DNA from: Acidobacteriota bacterium
Lineage (GTDB): Bacteria > Acidobacteriota > Terriglobia > Terriglobales > Acidobacteriaceae
Direction: 5' to 3'
Length of the DNA stretch: 52,980 nt
Assembly (NCBI GenBank): GCA_031296105.1
Contig: JARLGJ010000039.1
Coordinates: forward strand, 1-52,980
This document shows, one piece after another, positions 1-6,768 of the stretch. Positions within the stretch are counted from its first letter, which is position 1. Every line of letters begins with the position of its first letter. The notes below the pieces were generated by a model. It saw only the letters and a list, made by a program, of their open reading frames with translations. It made no database searches and had not been told where the DNA came from. A program made the translations under genes and the position numbers.

Positions 1-612
1 GGAGTGCCCGCGGATAATGGCCGGAGACAGGGCAGGCACACCCTCCGGGGTTTTGCTTTTGGGGTTGGTTTTGGGGTTGCCGTTGAATGCAGGTTGGGTA
101 GGTGCGGCGGTGAGAGCTTTTGGTTTGCCGCCGCACCCGTAGCCCCTTGCCCGCCACGCCGCCCTGCGGCGGGCGGGTGCGCTGGGGGAAACGCCAGAGG
201 CAGCTTGCTGCCGGAGGCGTTTTGGCCAGCGCAGGGCGAAGCCAACCTGCGGTCGCGGCCAGAGCGGAGTGGGCACGCGCCGCGCGCCAGCGCGTGTGCG
301 TGCCCTGCGTAGCGGCGATGGCAGCGAGGAGGACGGCCGCGCGCGGGACGAAATAAGCCGCGAGCGAAGCGAGCCACCTTTTTGCAGTGGTGCCCCGCTG
401 GAACGGCCGAGGTCAACAGAGGGGCTGGCCATGGCGGCGGCGCAGGCCTGCAAGTGGCGCGCGACGTGCGTCTTACCTTGCACGGCGCGCGACGCCACAT
501 CATCGGCGGGCGGCGCGGGAACGGAAGACGGGCTGGGCAAACAAAGCCCGCCGAAGCGGGCGCATGTTGCTCCGGCCCGGCTGGAGTGGATGCGCCAGCC
601 GAGCCGTGCAGG
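1..612. other. Non-coding end of the integrated element
   Basis: I find no convincing gene here. The open frames are Ala/Arg/Pro-rich by-products of high GC and lack ribosome-binding sites. The stretch contains GC-rich palindromes. The best is at 189-222: arms AAACGCC/GGCGTTT enclose a second stem GGCAGC/GCTGCC, separated by a 3x3 internal loop. It probably lies downstream of the leftward operon of the island. The outer boundary of the element is not visible. Confidence 0.5.
542..563 (-). terminator. Intrinsic terminator of the island operon
   Basis: Read on the minus strand, a 6-bp stem GCCCGC/GCGGGC with a TTCG loop (546-561) is followed by TTTGTTT. It lies about 50 nt beyond the stop of the last small island gene (613), in the right orientation to end that operon. 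Confidence 0.6.
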
Positions 613-948
613 TTAGAGAGGTGGTAGCGGATTCGTGCACTGGCGTGCGATGCCCGGGCAATTCCACACGATGCTCGCAAGTGACGGCCACGCTTGGACT
701 AAGAGCTTCCGCGCACGGTCGATTGCTTGCGATTCCGAGTAGGCATTGACCATCCCGACGACCGACCATTCCGCCTGCTCGGACAGCCAGAATTCGACAC
801 GATACGTCGGACCGGGTCGAACAGGGGTGGGGGGGATTTTCGGTGGTAGGTCCGAAAACGGCCCCATGACCTTAGCCGGTGGCATCCGCTCAGCGCCCGC
901 GTCAGCGGGCGCGCCCTTTGGGTTTGGTTTTGGTTTTGGCCTTTGCAT
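613..948 (-). CDS. Small hypothetical protein of the integrated element
   Basis: Unrecognised 111-aa protein and the last gene of the leftward island operon. The ATG at 948 has a strong Shine-Dalgarno stretch (GGAGGAAGGG) nine nucleotides upstream, which supports this start even though it lies inside the preceding gene (47-nt overlap). The N-terminus is Lys/Pro-rich (MQRPKPKPNPKG) and is read from the same repetitive DNA that encodes the Lys-rich tail of the upstream gene in another frame. The central part (TYRVEFWLSEQAEW) resembles a small beta-rich domain. No membrane segment or signal peptide is seen. Function unknown. Confidence 0.55.
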   Translation of the reverse strand: MQRPKPKPNPKGAPADAGAERMPPAKVMGPFSDLPPKIPPTPVRPGPTYRVEFWLSEQAEWSVVGMVNAYSESQAIDRARKLLVQAWPSLASIVWNCPGIARQCTNPLPPL

Positions 949-1168
949 TCGTTCCCTTCCTCCTCGGCCGACCCGCCGCCTTCCAGGTGTTTGAGATTAG
1001 TTGCATGGCGTACATGCCCTGCTTGAGATCATCGTTGTCGATAATCACTTGCTTGTCCGCATTCCGTCGGAACGTGATGTGGTCGCGGAGCAGGCCGAGT
1101 ATGGCCGCGCGCACGTCTGCCTGTGTCTCGATTTTCTGAAGGTACGGTATATCGCTAAGAATCGTCAC
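902..1168 (-). CDS. Small hypothetical protein of the integrated element
   Basis: Unrecognised 88-aa protein. I chose the GTG at 1168 because GAGGA sits 8 nt upstream; a TTG at 1183 would extend it by five codons. The body (ILSDIPYLQKIETQADVRAA) looks helical and soluble. The C-terminus is a basic Lys/Arg tail (RPRRKGTNAKAKTKTKPKG), which could bind nucleic acid; that is inference. It overlaps the upstream gene by 14 nt and the downstream gene by 47 nt, so it belongs to a tightly packed cassette. Confidence 0.55.
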   Translation of the reverse strand: MTILSDIPYLQKIETQADVRAAILGLLRDHITFRRNADKQVIIDNDDLKQGMYAMQLISNTWKAAGRPRRKGTNAKAKTKTKPKGRAR

Positions 1169-1385
1169 GGTGGCGTTCCTCAAATGTGATTAGTTTCGGC
1201 TGCTCGCCCACGGCCGCGATTACTGGCGTCGTGGTGGCCATGGCAGCAGAATCGGCCGCGTCCGATTCTTCTTTGCCTACGCCTGCGGCGGCTGCTTCCT
1301 GCACGGCTAGGACTGCGTCTGCGATGGCATCCGCTGCCTTCAGGTGCAGCGCTCTCTGTTTCAGCATGTGTTCGATTGTGGTCAC
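1155..1385 (-). CDS. Small Ala-rich hypothetical protein of the integrated element
   Basis: Unrecognised 76-aa protein starting at GTG 1385. GGAG lies 9 nt upstream, and the GTG overlaps the stop of the preceding gene in a GTGA arrangement (1382-1385), so translation is probably coupled. The first half is predicted helical (MLKQRALHLKAADAIADAVL); the middle is Ala/Ser-rich and the tail charged. An in-frame extension to 1523 is possible but would run back through most of the upstream gene in another frame, so I reject it. Confidence 0.5.
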   Translation of the reverse strand: MTTIEHMLKQRALHLKAADAIADAVLAVQEAAAAGVGKEESDAADSAAMATTTPVIAAVGEQPKLITFEERHRDDS

Positions 1386-1618
1386 GATGTCTGTCTCCTG
1401 TTTTTGATTTTGGCTGCTAGCTCCATGGCTTCGCGTTCGATATCCCGCACCCGGAGTGTTACGCCGTACAACTTGCGCGAGATGCCCTGAGCTTGCGTTT
1501 TGTCTGTGAAGTTGAGCAGCCACACGGCTGACTGCACTTCCTCGCGTGCTTCATTTAGGCCGATTGCCGCCGCCTCCGCACGCTCTGCCGCCCGGCATAG
1601 ATTCTCGATGGCACTCAT
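1382..1618 (-). CDS. Small helical hypothetical protein of the integrated element
   Basis: Unrecognised 78-aa charged helical protein (MSAIENLCRAAERAEAAAIG). Its ATG overlaps the stop codon of the upstream gene as ATGA (1615-1618), and its own stop overlaps the next start as GTGA, so it lies inside a translationally coupled chain. Heptad-like spacing of hydrophobic residues suggests a short coiled coil. No known family recognised. Confidence 0.55.
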   Translation of the reverse strand: MSAIENLCRAAERAEAAAIGLNEAREEVQSAVWLLNFTDKTQAQGISRKLYGVTLRVRDIEREAMELAAKIKNRRQTS

Positions 1619-1851
1619 CTTGGCAACTCATCCCACGATCTATCCAGCGCCGAGTAGTACGGCAACAGGTCTTTGATGTAGTAGCGCACGAGGCGGCGGC
1701 ACGTGCGCGTTTCCTTGGCGTACCACGCGCGCTCGCGCGCGGTGGTTGTGGGTTTGCTTATGGTCTCGCGGATAGCGCGCATGGTGGCGAATTCGTCATA
1801 GATGGCGCACTCCAACGCGAAGGCGCGTTCCTGCACCTCTTCAATCTGCAT
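1615..1851 (-). CDS. Small hypothetical protein directly after the integrase
   Basis: Unrecognised 78-aa protein starting MQIEEVQERAFALECAI, rich in charged and aromatic residues (RYYIKDLLPYYSALDRSWDE). The ATG at 1851 is chosen because GGAGG lies 7 nt upstream; that Shine-Dalgarno site is inside the last codons of the integrase, which this gene overlaps by 11 nt. Its position suggests an accessory protein of the element, for example an excision or control factor, but no helix-turn-helix is evident. Confidence 0.6.
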   Translation of the reverse strand: MQIEEVQERAFALECAIYDEFATMRAIRETISKPTTTARERAWYAKETRTCRRLVRYYIKDLLPYYSALDRSWDELPR

Positions 1852-2829
1852 CGTTACCTCCATTGATTTTTGCGAGTGCGCCGGGCTTGACGGCCACGAC
1901 GGCATCGCAGATGTAGGACAGCGTGGTTTTGGGTGAGTCGTGGCCGAGCAGTGCTTGCACTTGCTGGATGCTGCCGGTCGCGGCGTATAGTTCCCGCGCC
2001 ACCGTGCGGCGCAGGTCATGGAGTTGATAGCCGGGTGGCAGCCCGGCGTCTTGACAGAGGCGCACGTAGGCGGCGCGAGCCGCCGAGTACGAGACTGCCG
2101 TGACGCCCGCCAGGGCGGCGACGAAGGAGCCGCCCGTGGTGGCCAGCACGAGCACGCGGGCGAGGCGAGCCGACACCGGCACGGTGACGGAGAGTCCGCG
2201 TTTGGTTATTGTGGTGATGGTTTGGGCCGACGTGTTGTAGTTCTCCGGGCCACACTGTAATGCTGTGCGCGCACGCAAGCCGCAGTCATGACAGAGCAGT
2301 ACAAGGCACCGCAGCCACACTGGGCACCGTGCCGCGAGCAGTAGCGCCAAGTGTTCTGGCGGAAAGTGCGTTGAACGATACGCTGGTAGGTTGATGCGCG
2401 GTACGAACTTTTGCAGGTTGGGTGGTGCGCCGACCAGGGCGAGCCTGTCCAACACGCGTCGCAGTGACGGCCACGTTGTGTAGTACGTCCACTGCGACCA
2501 ATTGCGATGCTGCCAGTCACCTACGATTTGCGTAACGTGGGCCGCCGTGAGTTGGTCCGGGAAGCACGCCCCCGCGACTTCCACCAGAGCACGGGCCGCG
2601 ATGGTGTCTTGCCGGGCTTTGACTTTGCCCGATGGTGCCCACTCGCAGAGCGGCGCGAGAATGGCCCCAACGGTTGCCGCGTACCGAGGGACGGTGCTTT
2701 TTTTAGCTTCTTGCCTCTGTTTTGGTTTTCGTAGGTGAGCGCGTCGGCCGCCGTCGAGAACGCGAGACGGTGCCGCTTCCCTTCGTTGTCCCGCCACTCC
2801 GCGTAAAACGATTGTCCTCTGGTGTACAT
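1841..2829 (-). CDS. Tyrosine recombinase (integrase), read through a -1 frameshift
   Basis: Site-specific recombinase of the phage-integrase family that would move the element. The N-terminal arm domain (starts MYTRGQSFYAEWRDNEGKRH, ATG 2829) and the catalytic part lie in different frames. Joining them by a -1 shift after codon 44 at the A7 run 2704-2698 gives about 329 aa. The catalytic part shows the first Arg in DCGLRARTAL, a Lys hairpin (TITKRGLSVTV), HDLRRT, and LLGHDSPKTT followed by the nucleophile Tyr in LSYI, so the active site is complete. Its 3' end contains the ribosome-binding site of the next small gene. The shift may be programmed, a disabling mutation, or a homopolymer sequencing error. 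Confidence 0.75.
2666..2704 (-). promoter_or_regulatory. Candidate -1 ribosomal frameshift signal in the integrase
   Basis: In the N-terminal frame the codons CTA AAA AAA G present the slippery heptamer A AAA AAA (2704-2698). After a 7-nt spacer comes an imperfect hairpin (2690-2666): CCC, a 1x2 internal loop, then CGGT closing an 8-nt loop, pairing with ACCG and GGG. A slip of -1 leads exactly into the catalytic frame; without it the product stops after about 102 codons. Confidence 0.5.
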
Positions 2830-2974
2830 GTGGCCTGCTTGTGGCCAGCATTGAGTTTTCCGGGCCGGAAACCTGAAATGCAATCCCAGCTTGAAGAGGT
2901 CCGCAAGCTAGTGATTTAAAAGAACTTAGCTGATTTTTGAAGCTCTAGGCCGGCTCTTTTGCCGAACATACCAG

Positions 2975-2995
2975 GCCCCGCCGCGCGGGGCTTTT
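2975..2995 (+). terminator. Intrinsic terminator at the island/chromosome junction
   Basis: A perfect 7-bp stem GCCCCGC/GCGGGGC with a 3-nt loop is followed by TTTT. It points rightward, upstream of queG, with no rightward gene in the window before it. It may be the terminator of a chromosomal transcript cut off by insertion of the element, or an insulator for queG. Confidence 0.6.
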
Positions 2996-3089
2996 GTTCG
3001 CTTCCAGGGCAATCCTCCTCTGTCTGTTCCAGCAACGCCTTTCCGCCGCGCTACAATGTCCGCGGCACGCCGCTCTGCGAGTTGTTTCC

Positions 3090-4172
3090 ATGTCCCGTCT
3101 GGTTGAATTTCTCAAACGCGCCGCCCTGGAGGAGGGCTTCGACCTCTGCGGCATTGCACCCACGGCTCCCTTGCAGGAGCTGGAGGGTTTTCCCGCCTGG
3201 ATCGCCGCCGGTTTCCACGGCGAAATGGACTACATGGCGCGCACCAATCGCCAAGGCAAGCTGCGGCGGGCGGCGCTGGCCAACATCGCTCCCTGGGCGC
3301 GTTCGGCCGTCGTTTGCGCCACCAGCTACCACACGGACACGCCGTATTCCATCGAGGTGAACGATCCCAACCACGCATGGGTTTCGCGCTACGCGTTCCT
3401 GGAGCGCGACTATCACGAGATTCTGCTGCCGCGTCTGCGCAAACTGGAGGGCCGCCTCTACCATCGCCTGGCGGGCGGCGGCGCGGCGGTGCCGCGGACA
3501 TGGTGCTACGTGGATACCGGCCCCATCGTGGAGCGCGTGCTGGCGCAGCACTCCGGCATTGGCTGGACCGGCAAGAACGCCTGCATTCTGAACCAGCGGC
3601 TTGGCTCGTGGATGTTTCTGGGCGTCATGCTCACCAGCCTGGAGCTGGCTCCGGATGCCGTGGCCGCCGACCGCTGCGGCAGTTGCACGCTCTGCTTGGA
3701 CGCCTGCCCCACACAGTCCTTTCTGGCGCCGCGAGTGCTGGACGCGCGGCGCTGCATCTCCTACCTCACTATTGAGCAGAAGTCTCCGGTCGCTCCTGAA
3801 CTGCGCGAGCAGGTGGGGCGTCACCTGTACGGCTGCGACATTTGCCAGGATGTTTGTCCCTGGAACCGCAAGGTGCCCTTCTCGCAAACAGCGGCTTTCT
3901 CGGCCCGTACCGAAATTGTCAATCCCCCAATGCACTCGATTTCGGATATGAACGAAGAAGAATATTGGCGCGCCTTCCGGAGAACGCCGGTAAGGAGCAT
4001 CAAGTTCGAGGGCTTTTTGCGCAACGCGGCCCTGGCCATGGGCAACAGCGGAGACCCCGCGTACCTGCCGCGCCTGCGCGAACTGGCCCAGCATGAGAAC
4101 CCTTCGGTCCGCGAGCACGCGCGCTGGGCCGTTGCAAAACTGGAGACCCTTGGGAATGGCTACTGTCCTTAA
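3090..4172 (+). CDS. queG: Epoxyqueuosine reductase QueG
   Basis: Cytosolic iron-sulfur, cobalamin-dependent enzyme for the last step of queuosine biosynthesis: it reduces epoxyqueuosine to queuosine in the wobble position of tRNA. The 360-aa product has the family layout: N-terminal substrate/cobalamin domain with Asp142 in YVDTGP (the conserved proton donor), then a double ferredoxin-like cluster with Cys196, 199, 202 and 206 and Cys222, 249, 252 and 256, and a short HEAT-like C-terminus (LRELAQHENPSVREHARWAV). The ATG at 3090 starts the conserved sequence, although its ribosome-binding site is weak. The PilZ gene overlaps its 3' end. All key residues are present. Confidence 0.93.
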   Translation: MSRLVEFLKRAALEEGFDLCGIAPTAPLQELEGFPAWIAAGFHGEMDYMARTNRQGKLRRAALANIAPWARSAVVCATSYHTDTPYSIEVNDPNHAWVSRYAFLERDYHEILLPRLRKLEGRLYHRLAGGGAAVPRTWCYVDTGPIVERVLAQHSGIGWTGKNACILNQRLGSWMFLGVMLTSLELAPDAVAADRCGSCTLCLDACPTQSFLAPRVLDARRCISYLTIEQKSPVAPELREQVGRHLYGCDICQDVCPWNRKVPFSQTAAFSARTEIVNPPMHSISDMNEEEYWRAFRRTPVRSIKFEGFLRNAALAMGNSGDPAYLPRLRELAQHENPSVREHARWAVAKLETLGNGYCP

Positions 4173-4512
4173 TGCTTGTTTCATGCCACCGGCCACCATC
4201 CACCGCAGCCGCATCTACTCCCGCCGCCCCCTGGACATGCGCGCCCGCCTGCTGATGCGCGGCGAGCGCGGCAAGGAAGAAGTCGTCCACGGCTGGATGC
4301 GCGACCTGTCGTGCAGCGGAGCCGGCATGATGCTGGCCGGCAATGTGACTCCAGGAGCGGAAGTCGTGCTCAGCATGCGCCTGCCCAACCGCCTGGGACA
4401 CCTGAACCTGCGGGCCGTGGTGCGCCGCCATCAGGGACTGCGCACCGGGCTGGAGTTCCTGACCACCACGCCGGAGCAGCGCTTGATGCTCACCGAACTC
4501 TGCTACGCCTGA
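4156..4512 (+). CDS. PilZ-domain protein
   Basis: Small single-domain PilZ protein (118 aa), predicted to bind cyclic di-GMP and relay the signal to an unknown partner. The two family motifs are visible: RxxxR (SRIYSRRPL) near the N-terminus and D-L-S-C-S-G (RDLSCSGAGM) about 30 residues later, followed by the beta-barrel (RAVVRRHQGLRTGLEF). The ATG at 4156 lies inside the end of queG and has GGAG 10 nt upstream; an alternative ATG is at 4183. Co-transcription with queG is likely, but no functional link to queuosine is evident. Confidence 0.8.
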   Translation: MATVLNACFMPPATIHRSRIYSRRPLDMRARLLMRGERGKEEVVHGWMRDLSCSGAGMMLAGNVTPGAEVVLSMRLPNRLGHLNLRAVVRRHQGLRTGLEFLTTTPEQRLMLTELCYA

Positions 4513-4818
4513 TACGCGCGCGCCAGACTCCTGGCCCAAACGCCGGAGGCAACTGGCCGCCGCGCGCGGGGTCATCTTCCCGCAAGGACTGTTCGCGCCG
4601 GAAATTTCCGGCCGGTGTCTGCATTATTTTTGACGTGGAATGTACTGCGTATCGCCGCCAACTTTGAGTTGAACGGCGATCGCGCAGGAGAGATGTAACC
4701 CTGGTATTAATTTCAAAGCTATGATGACGTCAACGTATTTGAGAAAGGCCCTTGGGGGAAAGGGCTCGATCTACGTAATATTCAGTTGATCGTACTGCAA
4801 AGCGGTTTTGTTGCGGTC
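4513..4818. other. Intergenic region between pilZ and csp
   Basis: No gene is visible. It contains a short palindrome CCGGAAATTTCCGG near 4599-4612 and the predicted terminator of the leftward cold-shock gene at 4746-4770. The rest is unremarkable. Confidence 0.5.
4745..4770 (-). terminator. Terminator of the cold-shock gene
   Basis: On the minus strand GCCCTT and AAGGGC enclose a C-rich loop and are followed by CTTTCTC. It lies about 50 nt past the cold-shock stop codon. The T-tract is weak. Confidence 0.45.
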
Positions 4819-5028
4819 TTAGCCGCGGCTTACGTTCTGCGCCTGGAGCCCCTTGGGACCCTTCACACATTCGAACTCAACCGTTTCGCCTTCATTCAAG
4901 GTGCGGTATCCGTTTTCCTGGATGACCGAATAATGAACGAACACATCTTCACCCGTGCTGCGCTGAATGAAGCCGTATCCCTTCGCTCCGTTAAACCACT
5001 TCACCGTGCCCTTCTCTTTTGCACTCAC
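4819..5028 (-). CDS. Cold-shock domain protein (CspA family)
   Basis: A 69-aa single cold-shock domain protein that binds single-stranded RNA/DNA as a chaperone. It begins [20 protein letters not shown], with RNP1 (KGYGFI) and RNP2 (DVFVHY) intact. The start is the GTG at 5028, with AAGGAG 7 nt upstream; this gives the normal family length, whereas the longer open frame upstream adds an unrelated leader. The long palindromic region upstream (5120-5196) could lie in its 5' untranslated region, but regulation is not proven. Confidence 0.92.
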   Translation of the reverse strand: MSAKEKGTVKWFNGAKGYGFIQRSTGEDVFVHYSVIQENGYRTLNEGETVEFECVKGPKGLQAQNVSRG

Positions 5029-5423
5029 AACAACGCTCCTTTCGCTTCCAGCAAAACTACAGTGGTACAACCAGATCGGTACAGCTAGAACAAAGATCCG
5101 GGCATATCCCGCCAAACGACAAATCCGGATTCCAGCAACTTCCGCAACACTTCATCTTGCAAACATCGTTGCGAAAGCGACTGGAATCCGGATTTGAATG
5201 CCTGCGCGATACAGATAACTGCACATCACTCTATTCCCACCACACCGCAACATCATCACTGAATCACAATTCAGGATGATGCAATATGTACTCCACGGCA
5301 TAGAGGTTGGCAAGCAAAGATTACGACAATCGGATAGAAATCCTCCCATTTGGGCGGTATTCAATGACGCCGCGTTCCCCGCGAAAAGCAAATGCCTCGG
5401 TTTCGCTACAATGGAAGGTAATC
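5029..5423. other. Divergent control region between csp and yihY-like gene
   Basis: No gene is visible in this 395-bp divergent region. It contains the long inverted repeat listed separately (5120-5196) and a second, imperfect hairpin near 5250-5281 (CTGAAT...ATTCAG flanked by CATCAT...ATGATG). Promoters for both flanking genes must lie here, but I see no clear -35/-10 pair. Confidence 0.5.
5120..5196. repeat. Long inverted repeat upstream of the cold-shock gene
   Basis: Perfect 16-bp arms CAAATCCGGATTCCAG (5120-5135) and its reverse complement (5181-5196). The pairing extends inward with mismatches to CGCAAC/GTTGCG, leaving a loop of about 20 nt. It may be a mobile palindrome or an RNA hairpin in the csp leader. 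No second copy was found in the window. Confidence 0.6.
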
Positions 5424-6419
5424 ATGAACGCACAAACCAGATCTCCGGCTTCCCCCGGGCCTTCTGCGCCATCGCCGGTGCCCGCGTCATCTGACACCAT
5501 GGATGCCTTGCGCCGCTCCATGCTGCGGACCCTGCGCCGCCACGGCGTCTCTACCCTGAAGTACCTGGGCACGACCGAGGTTCACACCTACGCCTTCTCC
5601 GTGGCCGCCAACGCCATCCTGTCGTTTATGCCGGCGGCGGTGTTGATGCGCTCGATCAGCCTGCAGGTGCTGCACTCGCGCAGCCTGGCCAATGCCGTGA
5701 TCGAGATGCTGAAGGCGTTTCTCCCTACCGATGCGGGAACGCAAGCGACTATCGCAAGATGGGTAACTAACCAATCTTCCGGACACGCAATCGAGTTGTT
5801 CTCGCTCATCATGCTCTTTGTAAGCTGCACCGGCGTCTTTGAGCCTTTGGAAGTGGCTCTGAATTCTGTGTGGGGCTTTAAATCGCGCAATTACCTGATG
5901 AACCAGGTTGTCTCGCTGGGCATTGCCCTGTGCTGCGGCTTCCTGGCGTTTCTCTCCGCCGTGGCCACGGCCGGCATCTGGACGCCGACCTCGAAGGCGC
6001 AGGCCTGGCTGGTGGGCCACCTGGGCGATGGCTTCCTGGCACACGCCGTTGATTTCGTGAACACGACGCTACAGCATGTTGTGTTGAAGAGCTTCGGGAT
6101 GGCCGCCGCCATCATGATTTTCTTCCTCATTTACTGGCTGCTGCCCAACGGCAAGATCAATCCGAGGATTGTTCTGCCGGCAGCCATCATTACCGGCGTG
6201 GCCTTCGAGATTGCTCAGGTCATCTTTATGGCCGTAGTGCCTTATCTTGACTTCAAGGGAACCTACGGGAACTTCTCGATCTCGGTAACCCTGATTTTCT
6301 GGGCGTTCTTCGTGGGACTGCTGCTGCTGGGCGGCGCGCATCTCTCGGCTCAGGATTTGAAGAACGCGGAGAAGTTTTCCCTGGCGGCGCATCCCGAAGG
6401 CGCAGCGTCCGAGGAATAA
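5424..6419 (+). CDS. YihY/virulence factor BrkB family membrane protein
   Basis: Predicted inner-membrane protein of 331 aa with about six membrane segments. The family was once misnamed ribonuclease BN and its biochemical role is not settled. Family signs include the first segment EVHTYAFSVAANAILSFMPA, a central SCTGVFEPLEVALNSVWGFK block, and the C-terminal hydrophobic run IFWAFFVGLLLLGGAHLSA. The N-terminal 20 residues are Pro/Ser-rich and probably disordered. The start ATG at 5424 is preceded by GGAAGG at a proper distance; the longer upstream open frame is unsupported. It is transcribed divergently from the cold-shock gene and followed by a MITE-like element. Confidence 0.85.
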   Translation: MNAQTRSPASPGPSAPSPVPASSDTMDALRRSMLRTLRRHGVSTLKYLGTTEVHTYAFSVAANAILSFMPAAVLMRSISLQVLHSRSLANAVIEMLKAFLPTDAGTQATIARWVTNQSSGHAIELFSLIMLFVSCTGVFEPLEVALNSVWGFKSRNYLMNQVVSLGIALCCGFLAFLSAVATAGIWTPTSKAQAWLVGHLGDGFLAHAVDFVNTTLQHVVLKSFGMAAAIMIFFLIYWLLPNGKINPRIVLPAAIITGVAFEIAQVIFMAVVPYLDFKGTYGNFSISVTLIFWAFFVGLLLLGGAHLSAQDLKNAEKFSLAAHPEGAASEE

Positions 6420-6450
6420 CACTCGCCGCGCTGACGTTCGCAGCATAAGG

Positions 6451-6748
6451 AAGGGCGCCCCAAAAGGGAGACTCTGATTAAGTTGGAATTTGTCAGGGCA
6501 TGGCTTCAGCCATGCCACTAAGACGGCAACAATATCTCGCGGCTTGAGCCGCTGAGGGAAAGTCCATCAAGAATAAAACAGCTTTCCCTCAGGGGCTGAA
6601 GCCCATGTGTTTATGCGGCTTGTAGGGCACGGATAAATCCGTGCCCTGACAAACCATCTTCCCATCAAAATCTATCGGTTACCGGTATAACTCCCGTAAA
6701 ACAGCTTGCAAGACTGGCTTGTTCAGAGTCTCCCCAAAGGGCGCCCTT
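6451..6748. mobile_element. MITE-like element, copy 1 (long form)
   Basis: A 298-bp segment without coding capacity bounded by inverted terminal repeats: AAGGGCGCCC plus GGAGACTCTGA (6451-6477) against the reverse complement ending at 6748. Inside are stacked palindromes: GGCATGGCTTCAGCCATGCC (near 6497-6516), one built on GCGGCTTGAGCCGC, and GGGCACGGAT/ATCCGTGCCC (near 6625-6646). Its right 120 bp matches, in reverse orientation, the shorter element at 33791-33932. No transposase for it is seen in the window, so it would be mobilised in trans. Confidence 0.65.
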
Positions 6749-6768
6749 ACTTTTTGTTATACGGCTTG

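Noticed and set aside
2920..2975. Possible tRNA 3' end at the island junction (a CCA precedes the terminator).
   Set aside because: No T-arm sequence or acceptor pairing could be built, so I do not call a tRNA attachment site.
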